Assembly (NCBI RefSeq): GCF_014203735.1
Contig: NZ_JACHJQ010000003.1
Coordinates: forward strand, 107,232-171,231
DNA: 64,000 nucleotides
Direction: 5' to 3'
Source: Actinophytocola algeriensis
GTDB lineage: Bacteria; Actinomycetota; Actinomycetes; Mycobacteriales; Pseudonocardiaceae
Every line of letters begins with the position of its first letter. Within the stretch, counting starts at the first letter, position 1. The notes below the pieces were generated by a model. That model worked only from the letters and a program-made list of their open reading frames with translations. It did not search any database and was not told the DNA's origin. Positions 23,216 through 32,796 of the stretch are shown here, piece by piece. The translations under genes and the position numbers were made by a program.

Positions 23216-24631
23216 ATGGCATCGAAGCGGGACCAGCTCCACGCCTACCAGTTCCTCGTCCAGCGGGTGGTCTCCGCGCTGGTGAGCAGGGAGAGCGATC
23301 CGGAGCAGCCGGCGTTCAGCAGGCCGGGCAACGCGGCGTTCGGCGGCATCGCACTCGCGATCGTCGCGCTGGCCGCGGTCGGCGTGTACGGGTTCCTCAA
23401 CCCGGGCGGCAACGACGCGTGGCGGGACGGCCAGTCGATCATCGTCGAGGAGGAGACCGGGACCAGGTACATCTACCTCGACGAACGGCTGCACCCGGTC
23501 GCCAACTACGCCTCGGCGCTGCTGGCGATCGGCGAGCACGCGGCGACGCTCAGCGTGTCGCGCGACTCGCTGTCCGGCGTGCCGAGGGGGCCGAGGATCG
23601 GCATCCCCGACGCGCCGGACGCGCTCCCCGGCACCGGTCAGCTGCTCACCGACCCGTGGACGCTGTGCTCGCAGCCGACGCCCGACCCGTCCGGCACGGC
23701 CGTGCCGATCTCCGTGCTCATGGCGGGCCAGCGCACGGACGGCGGGCAGACGCTCGCCGACAAGGCGGTGCTCGCCGAGGTCGTGGAGACCAAGGAGCGG
23801 TACCTGGTGGTGCACGGCTACCGGCACCTGATCAGCGAACCCGACGCGGTGGTGATCGGGCTGGCGCTGCGTGCGACGCCGGCGATCCGGGTGGCCCCGG
23901 CGGTCGTCGAGGCGATCCCGCTCGGCAGGCCACTCGCCCCGATCCCGGTGGCGGACATGGGCAAACCGGCGAACGTGCTGCCGACCAAACCGGAGATCCG
24001 CGCCGGGCAGCTGTTCGAGGTGTCGACGTCGAACGGCGTCCAGCACTACCTCGCCGAGGTCGGCAGGCTGCGGCCGATCACCGAGCTGCAGTACGAGATC
24101 CAGCGCGGCTACCGGGGAACGGCGGCCGCGTACCCTGGTGCGGTGCCGGACGCGCTGCCGCTCGGCCCGATCGAGGCCAACAGCGCGACCCAGTCGCCGA
24201 AGGTCGCGGCGAAGGCGGGCGATCCGCCGACCGCACGGCCCGAGTTCGCGTCCGGGGACGACTCCGCGACCCTGTGCCTCACGTTCGAGTCCGGCAAGAA
24301 CGTGCCGGAGCTGACACTGGAACCACGGATGCCCTTGGTCGACCCGATGTCGGCCACGCCGAGGCGGACGAACCGGGGCGCGGTGCTCGCGGACCGGGTG
24401 CTGGTTCCTGCCGGGCACGCGATGGTCGTCGAGGCCGTGCCGACGGAGGACACCCCGAGGGGCACGCTGCTGGTCGTCACCGACCTCGGCGTCGCCTACC
24501 CGCTGGCCTCGACCGACGTGCTCGACGTGCTGGGCTACGGCGGTGTCGAACCGGTCCGCATGCCCGCGGGTCTGGTGGCCCGGATCCCCATCGGCCCGGG
24601 GCTGAGCCACGAAGCCGCACTGAGCCGCTGA
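23216..24631 (+). CDS. eccB: Type VII secretion protein EccB
   Basis: 471 residues. EccB is the bitopic component whose large periplasmic part caps the ESX channel. The conserved opening MASKRDQLHAYQFLVQRVV (residues 1-19) is followed by one membrane helix (about 42-63, AFGGIALAIVALAAVGVYGF) and a long external domain with the family's R-repeats (YVNLDERLHPV-type strand, here IYLDERLHPVANYASALLAI near residue 83). Cys residues near 156 and 350 could pair. It lies one base behind eccD and converges with the substrate operon at a bidirectional terminator. Confidence 0.94.
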   Translation: MASKRDQLHAYQFLVQRVVSALVSRESDPEQPAFSRPGNAAFGGIALAIVALAAVGVYGFLNPGGNDAWRDGQSIIVEEETGTRYIYLDERLHPVANYASALLAIGEHAATLSVSRDSLSGVPRGPRIGIPDAPDALPGTGQLLTDPWTLCSQPTPDPSGTAVPISVLMAGQRTDGGQTLADKAVLAEVVETKERYLVVHGYRHLISEPDAVVIGLALRATPAIRVAPAVVEAIPLGRPLAPIPVADMGKPANVLPTKPEIRAGQLFEVSTSNGVQHYLAEVGRLRPITELQYEIQRGYRGTAAAYPGAVPDALPLGPIEANSATQSPKVAAKAGDPPTARPEFASGDDSATLCLTFESGKNVPELTLEPRMPLVDPMSATPRRTNRGAVLADRVLVPAGHAMVVEAVPTEDTPRGTLLVVTDLGVAYPLASTDVLDVLGYGGVEPVRMPAGLVARIPIGPGLSHEAALSR

Positions 24632-24633
24632 CA

Positions 24634-24683
24634 CACAAAAGGCCGGGCCCCGGGGTTTGCGCCCCGGGGCCCGGCCTTTGTGT
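24634..24683. terminator. Bidirectional terminator between eccB and the eccC operon
   Basis: GGCCGGGCCCCGGGG (24641-24655) and CCCCGGGGCCCGGCC (24662-24676) form a perfect 15-bp stem with a six-base loop, flanked by AAA on the left and TTT on the right so the arms extend and give a U-run in both directions. It fills the 55-base gap between two convergent operons. Confidence 0.9.
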
Positions 24684-24686
24684 TGC

Positions 24687-26207
24687 TCAGCGGTACATAC
24701 GACGGGGTTCCTCCGCGGTGGTGCTTTCCGCCACCTGCCACAGGTCCTCGTCCACGATGTCCCGGACGACGGGCTCCTCGACCTCGGCGGCCGCCGCCGG
24801 GAAGCCGGCGGAGGCCGGGGCGTCGGACCGGCCCGCCAGCATGGCGGGCAGACCCGGGGTGCCCTCGTCGCGGCGCTTGCCGCGGTTCGTGGTCGGGATC
24901 CGGGCAGCGCCAGGGCCGGGAGGGCCCCCGTTCTGCCCGCCGGCACCCATGCCGTGCCCGCCCATCGGCGGCGGCATCATCGGCGGGGCACCGCCAGTGC
25001 CACCGCCACCGCCCGCCACGCCGGTGCCCATGGGCGGCACGACCGGAGCGGTGCGTGCCGGAGCCACGTTGTTCGGGCTGACGACGGGCCCGGCGGCGGC
25101 CGGGCGGGCGACACCGCCTGCTCCGCCACCGCCGACGCCGCCGACGCCACCGCCGACGCCGCCGCCGCCGAACCCACCACCGCCGCCGCCGAACCCACCC
25201 AGTCCGATCGGCGGGATCGCGGTGCCCAGGTTCGGCACGGAACCGCCACCGACCGGCGGCAGGTTCGGCATCAACGTGCTGCCGGGCGGCGGGATCGTCG
25301 GCGTGGTGAGGCCGCCACCGCTCAGCTCGGGCATGTCGCTGAGGGGCGGCATCGTGACGCCACCGCCGCCACCTTCCCCGCCGGGCGGGGCACCACCGGC
25401 GGCACCACCCGGAGGCGCGCCACCGGTCTCACCGCCGGGCGCGGCACCGCCAGGCGGGGCACCCCCGGTCTCACCACCGGGGGGCGCTCCACCGGTCTCA
25501 CCACCAGGCGGAGCACCGGCGTCCTCCGCGCCCGGGACGGCCGGGGAGGGGCCACCGCCAGGGGGCGCGCTACGTGGCCCGGGGCCGGTCGGACCGCCCG
25601 GCGGGCCGCCCTGGCCGTTCGGGCCCACCCACGGGGTCTTCGCGTCGGCCTTCTCGACCGCGGCCGCCGCCACCTCGTACAGGCCGGCGAGAACGTTCAT
25701 CGACTTACCGGCCTCGGTGCGGTAGTGGCGCTCGATCTGGTCGGGGGTGAACGCCTTGTAGGTGCCGTTGCCATCGGCCGACGGGAGCTCGACGTACGCC
25801 GGGTTGTTCGCCGCCCTCGGCCCCCGGCTCAGCCGCTCAAGCGCTTGAATGGCCTCGTCCTTCAGGCGTTTGCACTCCGCCACGTGGGTCAGCGTGGGCT
25901 CGATCGCACCGGCCACGTCCCGCATCGCGACCGGTGCCCCGCTGCCGTTGATGGCGGTGGCCCACGGGATCATCGTGCCGTGGCTCTTCCGGGAGTCCGC
26001 CACGAACTTGTCGCCGTCGGGGCCGCCGTAGGCCGCCTCCGCCCGGTTCGTCGCCAACTGGAAGTCGTCGGCGGTCGTGCGTATCTCGGTGCCTGCCTGC
26101 TCCCACATGTCGGCCTTGACCTTCAGCACCGCGACGTTGTTCTTCTCCGCCTCGATGATCTTGAGCTGGGTGTCCAGGTCAGGCGTCACCCGGTAGTCGT
26201 TCAGCAT
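24687..26207 (-). CDS. Large type VII substrate-like protein with Gly/Pro-rich linker
   Basis: 506 residues. Residues 1-175 are helical (LDTQLKIIEAEKNNVAVLKV; MWEQAGTEIRTTADDFQLAT; KAFTPDQIERHYRTEAGKSM), resembling PPE/EspB-like helical bundles. Residues about 185-440 are Gly/Pro low complexity with repeats of GAPPGGETG. The C-terminus is structured again: GTPGLPAMLAGRSD, then VVRDIVDEDLWQVAE. The gene at 26614 shares this three-part build and the same C-terminal motif (PGLPAVLTG, FIDEDQWQ), so they are paralogs. Last gene of the eccC operon; GAGGAGA stands before ATG 26207. Probably a secreted or surface protein of this type VII system (inference). Confidence 0.75.
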   Translation of the reverse strand: MLNDYRVTPDLDTQLKIIEAEKNNVAVLKVKADMWEQAGTEIRTTADDFQLATNRAEAAYGGPDGDKFVADSRKSHGTMIPWATAINGSGAPVAMRDVAGAIEPTLTHVAECKRLKDEAIQALERLSRGPRAANNPAYVELPSADGNGTYKAFTPDQIERHYRTEAGKSMNVLAGLYEVAAAAVEKADAKTPWVGPNGQGGPPGGPTGPGPRSAPPGGGPSPAVPGAEDAGAPPGGETGGAPPGGETGGAPPGGAAPGGETGGAPPGGAAGGAPPGGEGGGGGVTMPPLSDMPELSGGGLTTPTIPPPGSTLMPNLPPVGGGSVPNLGTAIPPIGLGGFGGGGGGFGGGGVGGGVGGVGGGGAGGVARPAAAGPVVSPNNVAPARTAPVVPPMGTGVAGGGGGTGGAPPMMPPPMGGHGMGAGGQNGGPPGPGAARIPTTNRGKRRDEGTPGLPAMLAGRSDAPASAGFPAAAAEVEEPVVRDIVDEDLWQVAESTTAEEPRRMYR

Positions 26208-26224
26208 GCGGCTGTCTCCTCGCC

Positions 26225-26614
26225 CTACTCACCCAGGCCGACGGCGTCGATGCGCATCGGGCCGGGAGCGTTCACGGGCCACGGTCCGCCGCTGGTGTAG
26301 GCCAGGTCGAACTCCCGCACCCCGTACTCGACGTCGCTCAGGTAGTTGAAGTCGTCGGCCAGGCTCTGGTCGGTGCCCTCGTACAGGTTCGCCCGCTTGT
26401 GCGCGGAGTTCGTGTACGCCATGAGCCCGACGTTGCAGTTCGTGGTGAAGTCCTTGAGAGAAAGGCAGGAGGCGTAGTCCTTCTCGGAGAAGAGCGTGCC
26501 CTCGGCCATCTGGCTCTGCAGTGGACTCGTCGCCACCACCTTCGGGTCGACGCCACCGTCCGGCGCGGCCTCGTAGCCGCCCATCTCGGCGGGAACCATG
26601 AACAGGTCGACCAT
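26225..26614 (-). CDS. Small type VII operon protein, possible secretion target
   Basis: 129 residues from ATG 26614, with AGGAGGT eight bases upstream. Mostly polar with helices (DYASCLSLKDFTTNCNVGLM; HKRANLYEGTDQSLADDFNY) and a C-terminal YGVREFDLAY, where YGVRE fits the Y-x-x-x-[D/E] signal. Two Cys residues (near 48 and 57) could form a disulfide outside the cell. Overlaps the previous stop by one base (TGATG) and lies between the two large paralogous substrates, so it may be a partner of one of them. I do not know the family. Confidence 0.7.
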   Translation of the reverse strand: MVDLFMVPAEMGGYEAAPDGGVDPKVVATSPLQSQMAEGTLFSEKDYASCLSLKDFTTNCNVGLMAYTNSAHKRANLYEGTDQSLADDFNYLSDVEYGVREFDLAYTSGGPWPVNAPGPMRIDAVGLGE

Positions 26615-27936
26615 CAGCGCACCTCCTGCTCGGCGCCGGCACGTTGCCGCTCCGCCTGCCACTGGTCCTCGTCGATGAACTCGACGGTCGCCGGTGCGTC
26701 CGGCGCCACCGAGACCCGCCGCGTGGCGAGGGTGAACGGGTCGGCGACCGCGGTCTTGCCGGTCAGCACCGCGGGCAGGCCGGGTGTCGGGGTGTCCTCG
26801 TCGTCGTGCACGCGGACCGGCCGACGGCCAAGACCAGCACCGACACCCGCCGTCGAACCGCCGACGCCCATGCCTGCGCCGCCCATCATGGGCATCATCG
26901 GCGGCACGCCACCCATGCCTGCCGTGCCGGTCACCGTGGCCGGTGGCGGCACCAGTGGCTGCGGGGCCGTCGGCGCGGCCGCGGGCGACGGTGCGGTCAA
27001 CGGGTTGACCGGGGCCGCGGCCACCGGGATGTGCGTCGGACGTGGCGCGGCGACGCTGGGCATCCGCACCCCGCCGCCGGAAACCCCGCCGCCCCGGCCG
27101 AAACCGCCGGCCATCGGCGCGAACGGCATCCCGGCCTGAGCGCCGGCGACCGGGGTGGGCGGAGCCACCGAGGGCGGTGGCGACACCGGCGGCGCGGACG
27201 GCGGCGCGAGACCGCCGCCACCACTCAGCTCCGGTGCGAGTGTGTCCACATCGGACTCTTCACCGGTATCCAGATCGGACCCACCGGCCGCGGACCCGTC
27301 CTGGCCCGGGAGATCGCCGACCCCGCCCGAGGAGACACTGACCGACCCCTCACCGACCGACGCCGACCGGGTGACCTCGCCGTCCTCGGTCGAGTAGGTC
27401 ACGCTCGCGGTGCTGCCGCCCTGGAGCCCCTCCCACTGACCGCCGCTGCCCGCGGTCGCCACCTTGTCGCCCGCGGTGGCGTAGTCCTTGGCCAGCTTGT
27501 TCATCAGCGCGCCGGCCGCCTGCTGCAGCTGCAGGATGATCTGCTGGACCGCCGCGCCGACGAGCGGGTTGGACGCGAGCGCCTTGAGCGCGTCGGCGAT
27601 CTGCTTGAACTTCAGCACCGTCTCGTGGGTCGGCGGGATCTGGGCCGCGACCGCCTGGAGGTCCGTGCTCGGGTTGCTGCCGTTGACGTTCTCGTCCCAC
27701 GTGTCCAGCGTCCGCTGGCTGGCCTCCGCGGTGCCGAGCCAGCGTTCGCCGAGGTGGTCGGTCCAGTCCGGGGCCAGGGTCCGGTTCTGGGTGGCGAAGT
27801 TCTGCGACGCGGTACTGAGCGCGCTGCCCGCCGTCGTCCACATGGCGGCCTTCTGGGCCAGCAGGTTCACGCTCGGCAGCTCCGAGGCGATGTGGGCGAG
27901 CTGGGTGTCCAGGTCGATCTTGGTGTAGTCCAGCAC
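26614..27936 (-). CDS. Large type VII substrate-like protein (PPE/EspB-like plan)
   Basis: 440 residues from GTG 27936. N-terminal helical region (LDTQLAHIASELPSVNLLAQ; MWTTAGSALSTASQNFATQN; LVGAAVQQIILQLQQAAGAL), then an acidic/Ser stretch, a Gly/Pro/Met-rich linker (VPPMMPMMGGAGMGVGG) and a C-terminal block TPGLPAVLTG plus VEFIDEDQWQAERQ. The W within DWTDHLGERWLGTAEAS may act as the W-x-G-type turn. Paralog of the 506-residue protein downstream. The preceding small gene ends two bases before its GTG. Likely extracellular component or effector of this ESX-like system; no enzymatic motif seen. Confidence 0.75.
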   Translation of the reverse strand: MLDYTKIDLDTQLAHIASELPSVNLLAQKAAMWTTAGSALSTASQNFATQNRTLAPDWTDHLGERWLGTAEASQRTLDTWDENVNGSNPSTDLQAVAAQIPPTHETVLKFKQIADALKALASNPLVGAAVQQIILQLQQAAGALMNKLAKDYATAGDKVATAGSGGQWEGLQGGSTASVTYSTEDGEVTRSASVGEGSVSVSSGGVGDLPGQDGSAAGGSDLDTGEESDVDTLAPELSGGGGLAPPSAPPVSPPPSVAPPTPVAGAQAGMPFAPMAGGFGRGGGVSGGGVRMPSVAAPRPTHIPVAAAPVNPLTAPSPAAAPTAPQPLVPPPATVTGTAGMGGVPPMMPMMGGAGMGVGGSTAGVGAGLGRRPVRVHDDEDTPTPGLPAVLTGKTAVADPFTLATRRVSVAPDAPATVEFIDEDQWQAERQRAGAEQEVR

Positions 27937-27937
27937 G

Positions 27938-28222
27938 TCACACCTCGCTCTCGGCGGTCATGCGGTCGAACGGGTCGGCGTTGGCCTGGTCCGTCGCGTC
28001 GTACTCGGTACCCGTGCCGTTGACGCCGGTCCGGTGCGCGGTCACGCCGTGCTGCGCGGCGGTCATGTACCGGACCAGGTTCTGCTCACCGGCCTGGTCC
28101 CGGTCCGTGAAATCGGCTTCCCGCGCCATGAGTCCCGACACCGGGCCCGCTGCCCGGACCTGTTCGGGCCCCTCTGGGCGGTAGGCCAGCATCGAGCTGG
28201 GCCGCCCGTGAATACTGTCCAT
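27938..28222 (-). CDS. Small type VII operon protein with YxxxD motif
   Basis: 94 residues from ATG 28222, behind AGGAGGAACGAGG. Polar, helix-forming (ADFTDRDQAGEQNLVRYMTA); the C-terminal part has EYDATDQANADPFDRM, in which YDATD fits Y-x-x-x-D. It directly precedes the 440-residue substrate, separated by one base, the spacing expected of an Esx-like partner or chaperone. The frame extends upstream without protein character, so the ATG with its strong ribosome site was taken. Family not recognised. Confidence 0.7.
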   Translation of the reverse strand: MDSIHGRPSSMLAYRPEGPEQVRAAGPVSGLMAREADFTDRDQAGEQNLVRYMTAAQHGVTAHRTGVNGTGTEYDATDQANADPFDRMTAESEV

Positions 28223-28319
28223 CCTCGTTCCTCCTGCTCGACTCCAGCCACTCCGGTCGCGCCCAGTGCAGCAGAACCCCCACCGGGCAAAGGACTTCAC
28301 GACAGCTTCCGGCCACCGC

Positions 28320-31300
28320 CTACTCGCTCGGCGGGACCCAGGCCAGCTGCACCATCGAGGGGTTGCCGCGACGGGTGATCACCTTGCCGCGGCCCGGGGG
28401 CAGTGGCTCGGCCTTGTGCCCGTTCAGGAGCGGGCCCTCGTGCTTGGTGCCGGACATCAGCACGCCGGTGGCGCCGACGTCCCGCAGCCGGTTGATGAAC
28501 GGCTCGTACAGACCACGGCCCGCACCACCGAACCGGCGCGTGACGATGACGTGCAGCCCGATGTCCCGGCCCTGGGCCAGGTACTCCATGATCGGCAACA
28601 TCGGGTTCTCCTCCATCGTGAGAACCAGGTCGTAGTCGTCGACCAGCACGTAGATCTCCGGTCCCGTCCACCAGTTGCGCTTGCGCAGCTGCTCGGGGGT
28701 CACGTCCTTGCCGGGCAGGCGTTCCTTGATCGCGTTCGCGAGCATCCCCATGTACTGGCCGGTCGTCCTGGTGTCCGTGCCGTAGCCGAGCAGGTGGTCC
28801 TTCGGCACCTCGCCGAGCAGGGAGCGGCGGTGGTCGACCATGAGGATCCGCGCCTGTTCCGCGGTGTAGGTGTCGGTGATCCGCTTGGCCATGGCGCGGA
28901 TGAACGTCGTCTTGCCGCAGTCGACGTCCCCGACCAGCACCACGTGCGCGTCGTTCGCGAAGTCGAACCGCACGGGCGCGAGGTCCTCCTCGGCGATGCC
29001 GACCGTGATGCGCAACGACTCCGGGTCGTCGCTGGGCAGCGCGAGGTAGGGCAACCTGGCGGGCAGCATCCGCACCGGCGGCGCGGGCTCGCCCGGCCAC
29101 GCCTGCTTGACCTTCGCGACGAGGTCCGCGATGCCGGCCGAGAGGTCCTCGGCGGTCCCGCGCCCGTCGATCCGGGGCAGCGCGGTGAGGATCTGGTGCT
29201 TGGTCGGGCCGAGGCCCCGGCCCGGCGACCGCTCGGGCACCCGGAGGGCTTCCTTGCGGTCGATCATCGTGTCGATCGGGTCGCCGAGACGCAGCTCCAC
29301 CTTGCTGCCGAACAGGTCGCGGACCTGCATCCGCAGGTCGAACGACCGCGCGACGGTACCGATCAGGTGCACGCCGTAGGCGAGGCCCCGGGTCGCGATG
29401 CTGCCGATGACCTCCTCCTGGTCAGTGAAGTCCTTGCGCAGCGTCAGCCAGCCGTCGATGACGAGGAACACGTCGCCGTGCGGGTCGTCGACCGTGCCGT
29501 TCGCCCGCAGCTCCCGGTAGGTGGGCATGCCGTCGACGTCCAGCTCGGCGAAGCGGCGCTCGCGCTCGGTGAGGATGGAGGCGACCTCGGCGATCGTGCG
29601 CCGCACCGCGCCGACGTTGTGCCTGCCCGCCACGCCGCCGACGTGCGGGAGGTCCCGGATCGAGGCCAGCGAACCGCCGCCGAAGTCCAGGCAGTAGAAC
29701 TGCACCTCCCTCGGCGTGTGGGTCAGCGCCATGCCGGTGATCAGCGACCGCACGGCCGTGCTCTTGCCGGACTGCGGACCACCCATGACGACCGCGTGGC
29801 CCGCCGACGCGCTGAGGTCGAAGACGAGCGGGTCGCGCCGCTGGTCCAGCGGGCGGTCCACGATGCCGAACACGGCACCGAGCTTGCCGAGACCGGCGCC
29901 GTCCTTCGGCCGCAGGCCACGCTCGGGGTCGACGACCAGCTCGCCGAACAGCTGGTCCATCGTCGGCGGCACGTCCAGCGGCGGCAGCCACACCTGGTGC
30001 GCGGGCATGCCGCGGCCCGAGAACCGGGTCACCAGGATGTCCATCAGGCTCTCGCCGACCGCGTCGTCGTCGACCTCGTCGGGCACCGTCTCCGCGGGCT
30101 CCTCCTCCTCGACGTCCGGCGCGACGTAGGCGGTGGAGTACACGTTGAGCCCCACCGGTTCCTGCTCACCGGCGTTGACCGTCCGCGCCTGGTCGGCGCG
30201 GTGCACGCCGGACACGTACGCGGAGCGGAAGCGGGTCATCGGCTCGTCGCCGTAACGCAGGAAGCCGTGGCCCGGCGCCCTCGGCAGCGAGAACGCGTCC
30301 GAGACCCCCAGCACGGACCGGCTGTCCATGTCGGAGAACGTGCGCAGGCCGATCCGGTAGGACAGGTGGGCGTCCAGCCCGCGCAGCCTGCCCTCGTCGA
30401 GCCGCTGGCTGGCCAGCAGCAGGTGCACGCCGAGCGCGCGCCCGATCCGTCCGATCTGGACGAAGATGTCGATGAAGTCCGGCCGTGCGGACAGCAGTTC
30501 GGAGAACTCGTCGCACACCACGAAGAGCGTGGGCACCTCCGGGAGCGGCGCACCCGCGGCACGGGCCTTCTCGTAGTCGCGCAGCGAGGAGAAGTTGCCC
30601 GCCGCGCGCAGGAGTTCCTGGCGGCGCAACAGTTCGCCGTTGATGGCGTCGGCCATGCGGTCCACCAGCGGCAGCTCCTCGGCGAGGTTGGTGATCACCG
30701 CGCTGGTGTGCGGGAGCTTGTCGAGCGTGGCGAACGTGGCGCCGCCCTTGAAGTCGATCAACGCGAAGTTCAGGGAGTTCGGCGGGTGGGTGATCGCGAG
30801 CGCGAGCACCAGCGTGCGCAGCAGCTCGCTCTTGCCGGAGCCGGTCGCGCCGATCAGCAGACCGTGCGGGCCCATACCGTCCTGTGCGGACTCCTTCAGG
30901 TCGAGCTCGATCGGTGTGCCGTCGGGCCGGATGCCGAACTTGACCCGCAGCCGGTCGCGCCGGGGGCGCGGCACCCAGGTGTCGGCCGGGTCGAACGCGT
31001 ACGGGTCGCCGAGCTCGAGCAGTTCCTCCAGCCCCAGCTCCGCGCTCAGCGGCTGCTCGCCCTTGGCGCCCTCGGTCATGCGCAGCGGCGCGAGCTGACG
31101 CGCGAGCGCCTCCGCGGCGGCGATCGGCAGCGCGTCGGCGCGGCCGAGCCGGACCTCCCCGTCGACGGTCACGCTGCCGAGCGCGCCGTCCTCGGCGACG
31201 GAGAGGACGACCGCGTACCGGTCCGGTCCCCTCGGCGGCACGTGGGTCAGGTCGATCAGCGTGGCGCCCTCGACCCCAGCACCCGCCGCCAGGTGGTCCG

Positions 31301-32300
31301 AGCCCGCGATCTCACCGCCGTCGAGCACGACCACCAGGTGCGGGCCGGACACCCGCGCGGCGCCCTCCGGGTCGAACCGCGGCCGGTTGGCCAGGACGTC
31401 GTCCAGCATCGCCTCGAGCATCCCGATCGTGGGCGCGACGAGGCGGAGCGGGCCGAGCGCGTCCGTGCGCTCCGGGTGCAGCGCGTGCGGCAGCCACTTG
31501 ACCCACTCCCAGTCGCCGCGCCGCTCGTCGCTCGCACAGATCGCGATCCGCAGCTCGTCGGGTGCCTGGAGCGTGGCCAGCTGCGCGAGCATCGCACGGA
31601 CGAGCCCGCGCGCCTGGTCGCCGCCGCGGACGTGGATCCGGCTGAACCCCGTGACGGCCATGGCGAGCGGCAGGTCCGGGACCATCGAGTAGGTGGTGAG
31701 GAACCGGCGCAGCGCGAGCGCCGAGAGCGGCTCGAGTTGTTCGAGCGGCTTGGTGTCCGGCGCGATCAGCGTGGTCGCCAGGCTCTGCGGGCCGAGCCCT
31801 ACTCGGGTGACGCCGAAGTCGGCGTCCGTGCGGCGCCGCTCCCACAGCCGGTAGCTGCCCGCGACGGACCACAGCGTGCGCGGGTCGGGGTGCAGGTACC
31901 ACATCGCGGTGCGCTGCCTGCGTACCGTGCGCCCGACCCGGACCCGGTGCTGTGCGAGCCCGCGCAGGTACAGCCTGCGGGCGGCGCCCATCTCCTTCTT
32001 GCTCGGCCCGCCGCCCTGCAGGAACGCCACACCCACCATGGCGAGCATGGCGAGGCCGAACAGCCCGAAGGTGATGTAGCGGATCGTCCCGTAGGCGTTG
32101 CCCTGCCCGAAGCTGCCGCTGAACAGCAGCACCATCGCACCCATCATCAGGACCATCGGCAGGACCATCAGCACCTGGGTCCACTGCCTGCCACGCGCCA
32201 CCGGGATCTCCGGCGGCGCCTCCAACAGCAGCTCACCGGCCGGCATCTCCGGCGACGGCCGCCGCAGCGGTCGTCGCACCACTACCGTTCCCACGCTCAC
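28320..32300 (-). CDS. eccC: Type VII secretion FtsK/SpoIIIE ATPase EccC (fused EccCa-EccCb)
   Basis: 1326 residues, the motor and substrate receptor of the ESX system. Two membrane helices at about 40-61 and 75-97; a stalk/DUF domain; then three P-loop domains with Walker A GATGSGKSE near residue 485, GGPQSGKST near 838 and GDVDCGKTT near 1122. Walker B-like strands include LFVVCDEFSELL (first), VFLVIDGWLTL (second) and IYVLVDDYDLVL (third). The last domain, which binds substrate signals, has the expected hydrophobic pocket region. One polypeptide carries all three domains, as in ESX-2/3/4/5 systems, not split as in ESX-1. GTG 32300 follows GAGGAGGGC. First gene of an operon with four substrate-like genes; divergent from the Esx-like pair. 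Confidence 0.95.
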   Translation of the reverse strand: MSVGTVVVRRPLRRPSPEMPAGELLLEAPPEIPVARGRQWTQVLMVLPMVLMMGAMVLLFSGSFGQGNAYGTIRYITFGLFGLAMLAMVGVAFLQGGGPSKKEMGAARRLYLRGLAQHRVRVGRTVRRQRTAMWYLHPDPRTLWSVAGSYRLWERRRTDADFGVTRVGLGPQSLATTLIAPDTKPLEQLEPLSALALRRFLTTYSMVPDLPLAMAVTGFSRIHVRGGDQARGLVRAMLAQLATLQAPDELRIAICASDERRGDWEWVKWLPHALHPERTDALGPLRLVAPTIGMLEAMLDDVLANRPRFDPEGAARVSGPHLVVVLDGGEIAGSDHLAAGAGVEGATLIDLTHVPPRGPDRYAVVLSVAEDGALGSVTVDGEVRLGRADALPIAAAEALARQLAPLRMTEGAKGEQPLSAELGLEELLELGDPYAFDPADTWVPRPRRDRLRVKFGIRPDGTPIELDLKESAQDGMGPHGLLIGATGSGKSELLRTLVLALAITHPPNSLNFALIDFKGGATFATLDKLPHTSAVITNLAEELPLVDRMADAINGELLRRQELLRAAGNFSSLRDYEKARAAGAPLPEVPTLFVVCDEFSELLSARPDFIDIFVQIGRIGRALGVHLLLASQRLDEGRLRGLDAHLSYRIGLRTFSDMDSRSVLGVSDAFSLPRAPGHGFLRYGDEPMTRFRSAYVSGVHRADQARTVNAGEQEPVGLNVYSTAYVAPDVEEEEPAETVPDEVDDDAVGESLMDILVTRFSGRGMPAHQVWLPPLDVPPTMDQLFGELVVDPERGLRPKDGAGLGKLGAVFGIVDRPLDQRRDPLVFDLSASAGHAVVMGGPQSGKSTAVRSLITGMALTHTPREVQFYCLDFGGGSLASIRDLPHVGGVAGRHNVGAVRRTIAEVASILTERERRFAELDVDGMPTYRELRANGTVDDPHGDVFLVIDGWLTLRKDFTDQEEVIGSIATRGLAYGVHLIGTVARSFDLRMQVRDLFGSKVELRLGDPIDTMIDRKEALRVPERSPGRGLGPTKHQILTALPRIDGRGTAEDLSAGIADLVAKVKQAWPGEPAPPVRMLPARLPYLALPSDDPESLRITVGIAEEDLAPVRFDFANDAHVVLVGDVDCGKTTFIRAMAKRITDTYTAEQARILMVDHRRSLLGEVPKDHLLGYGTDTRTTGQYMGMLANAIKERLPGKDVTPEQLRKRNWWTGPEIYVLVDDYDLVLTMEENPMLPIMEYLAQGRDIGLHVIVTRRFGGAGRGLYEPFINRLRDVGATGVLMSGTKHEGPLLNGHKAEPLPPGRGKVITRRGNPSMVQLAWVPPSE

Positions 32301-32468
32301 GCCCTCCTCGCATCTGCTGAGGACGATGGTCGGCGATCAGCGGGTGTGTGCGTGTCGCGCTGGCAGGAACGTGCCGCCACAAGGATCTGACCTGCTGAAA
32401 GCACCTAGCTTCGAGCGTGGCCGCAGCCGACGCGGTGCTGCGCGCCATGTGTGGACAAGGAGCAGCGT

Positions 32469-32780
32469 ATGTACCAACACATGCACATGGACCCGCTCGC
32501 GGCACAGGCTGCCGTGGACCGGTCGAACTCGAACCTGGCCGAGCAGACCGGGAACCAGGCGACGAACCTCGCCAACCACGAGGGGACCCGCGCGGGTTTC
32601 TACGGCAACGCCGCACGGGCGTACGAAACGTCCTTCGTGGCCAACGACGAGGTCCAGACGGCCACCGGACGGACCCACGACCACATCAACACCGCGAACC
32701 AGTTCACGGTGAACGAGTACCAGGTCGCGGACGACGACAACATGGCCCTCTTCAACATGCAGGTCAACCCGACCGCCTGA
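32469..32780 (+). CDS. Esx-like (WXG100-type) small protein 1
   Basis: 103 residues from ATG 32469, six bases after AAGGAG. Two helices flank a turn: NSNLAEQTGNQATNLANHEG, then RAGFYGNAARAYETSFVAND; FYGNAA takes the place of the W-x-G turn. The second helix ends in NEYQVADDDNMALF, with YQVAD as the Y-x-x-x-D secretion signal. It is divergent from eccC and 16 bases ahead of a second protein of the same size, the usual arrangement of an Esx heterodimer. The turn tryptophan is absent, so the WXG100 label rests on size, helix pattern and place. Confidence 0.78.
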   Translation: MYQHMHMDPLAAQAAVDRSNSNLAEQTGNQATNLANHEGTRAGFYGNAARAYETSFVANDEVQTATGRTHDHINTANQFTVNEYQVADDDNMALFNMQVNPTA

Positions 32781-32796
32781 GACGGGAGAACACTCC

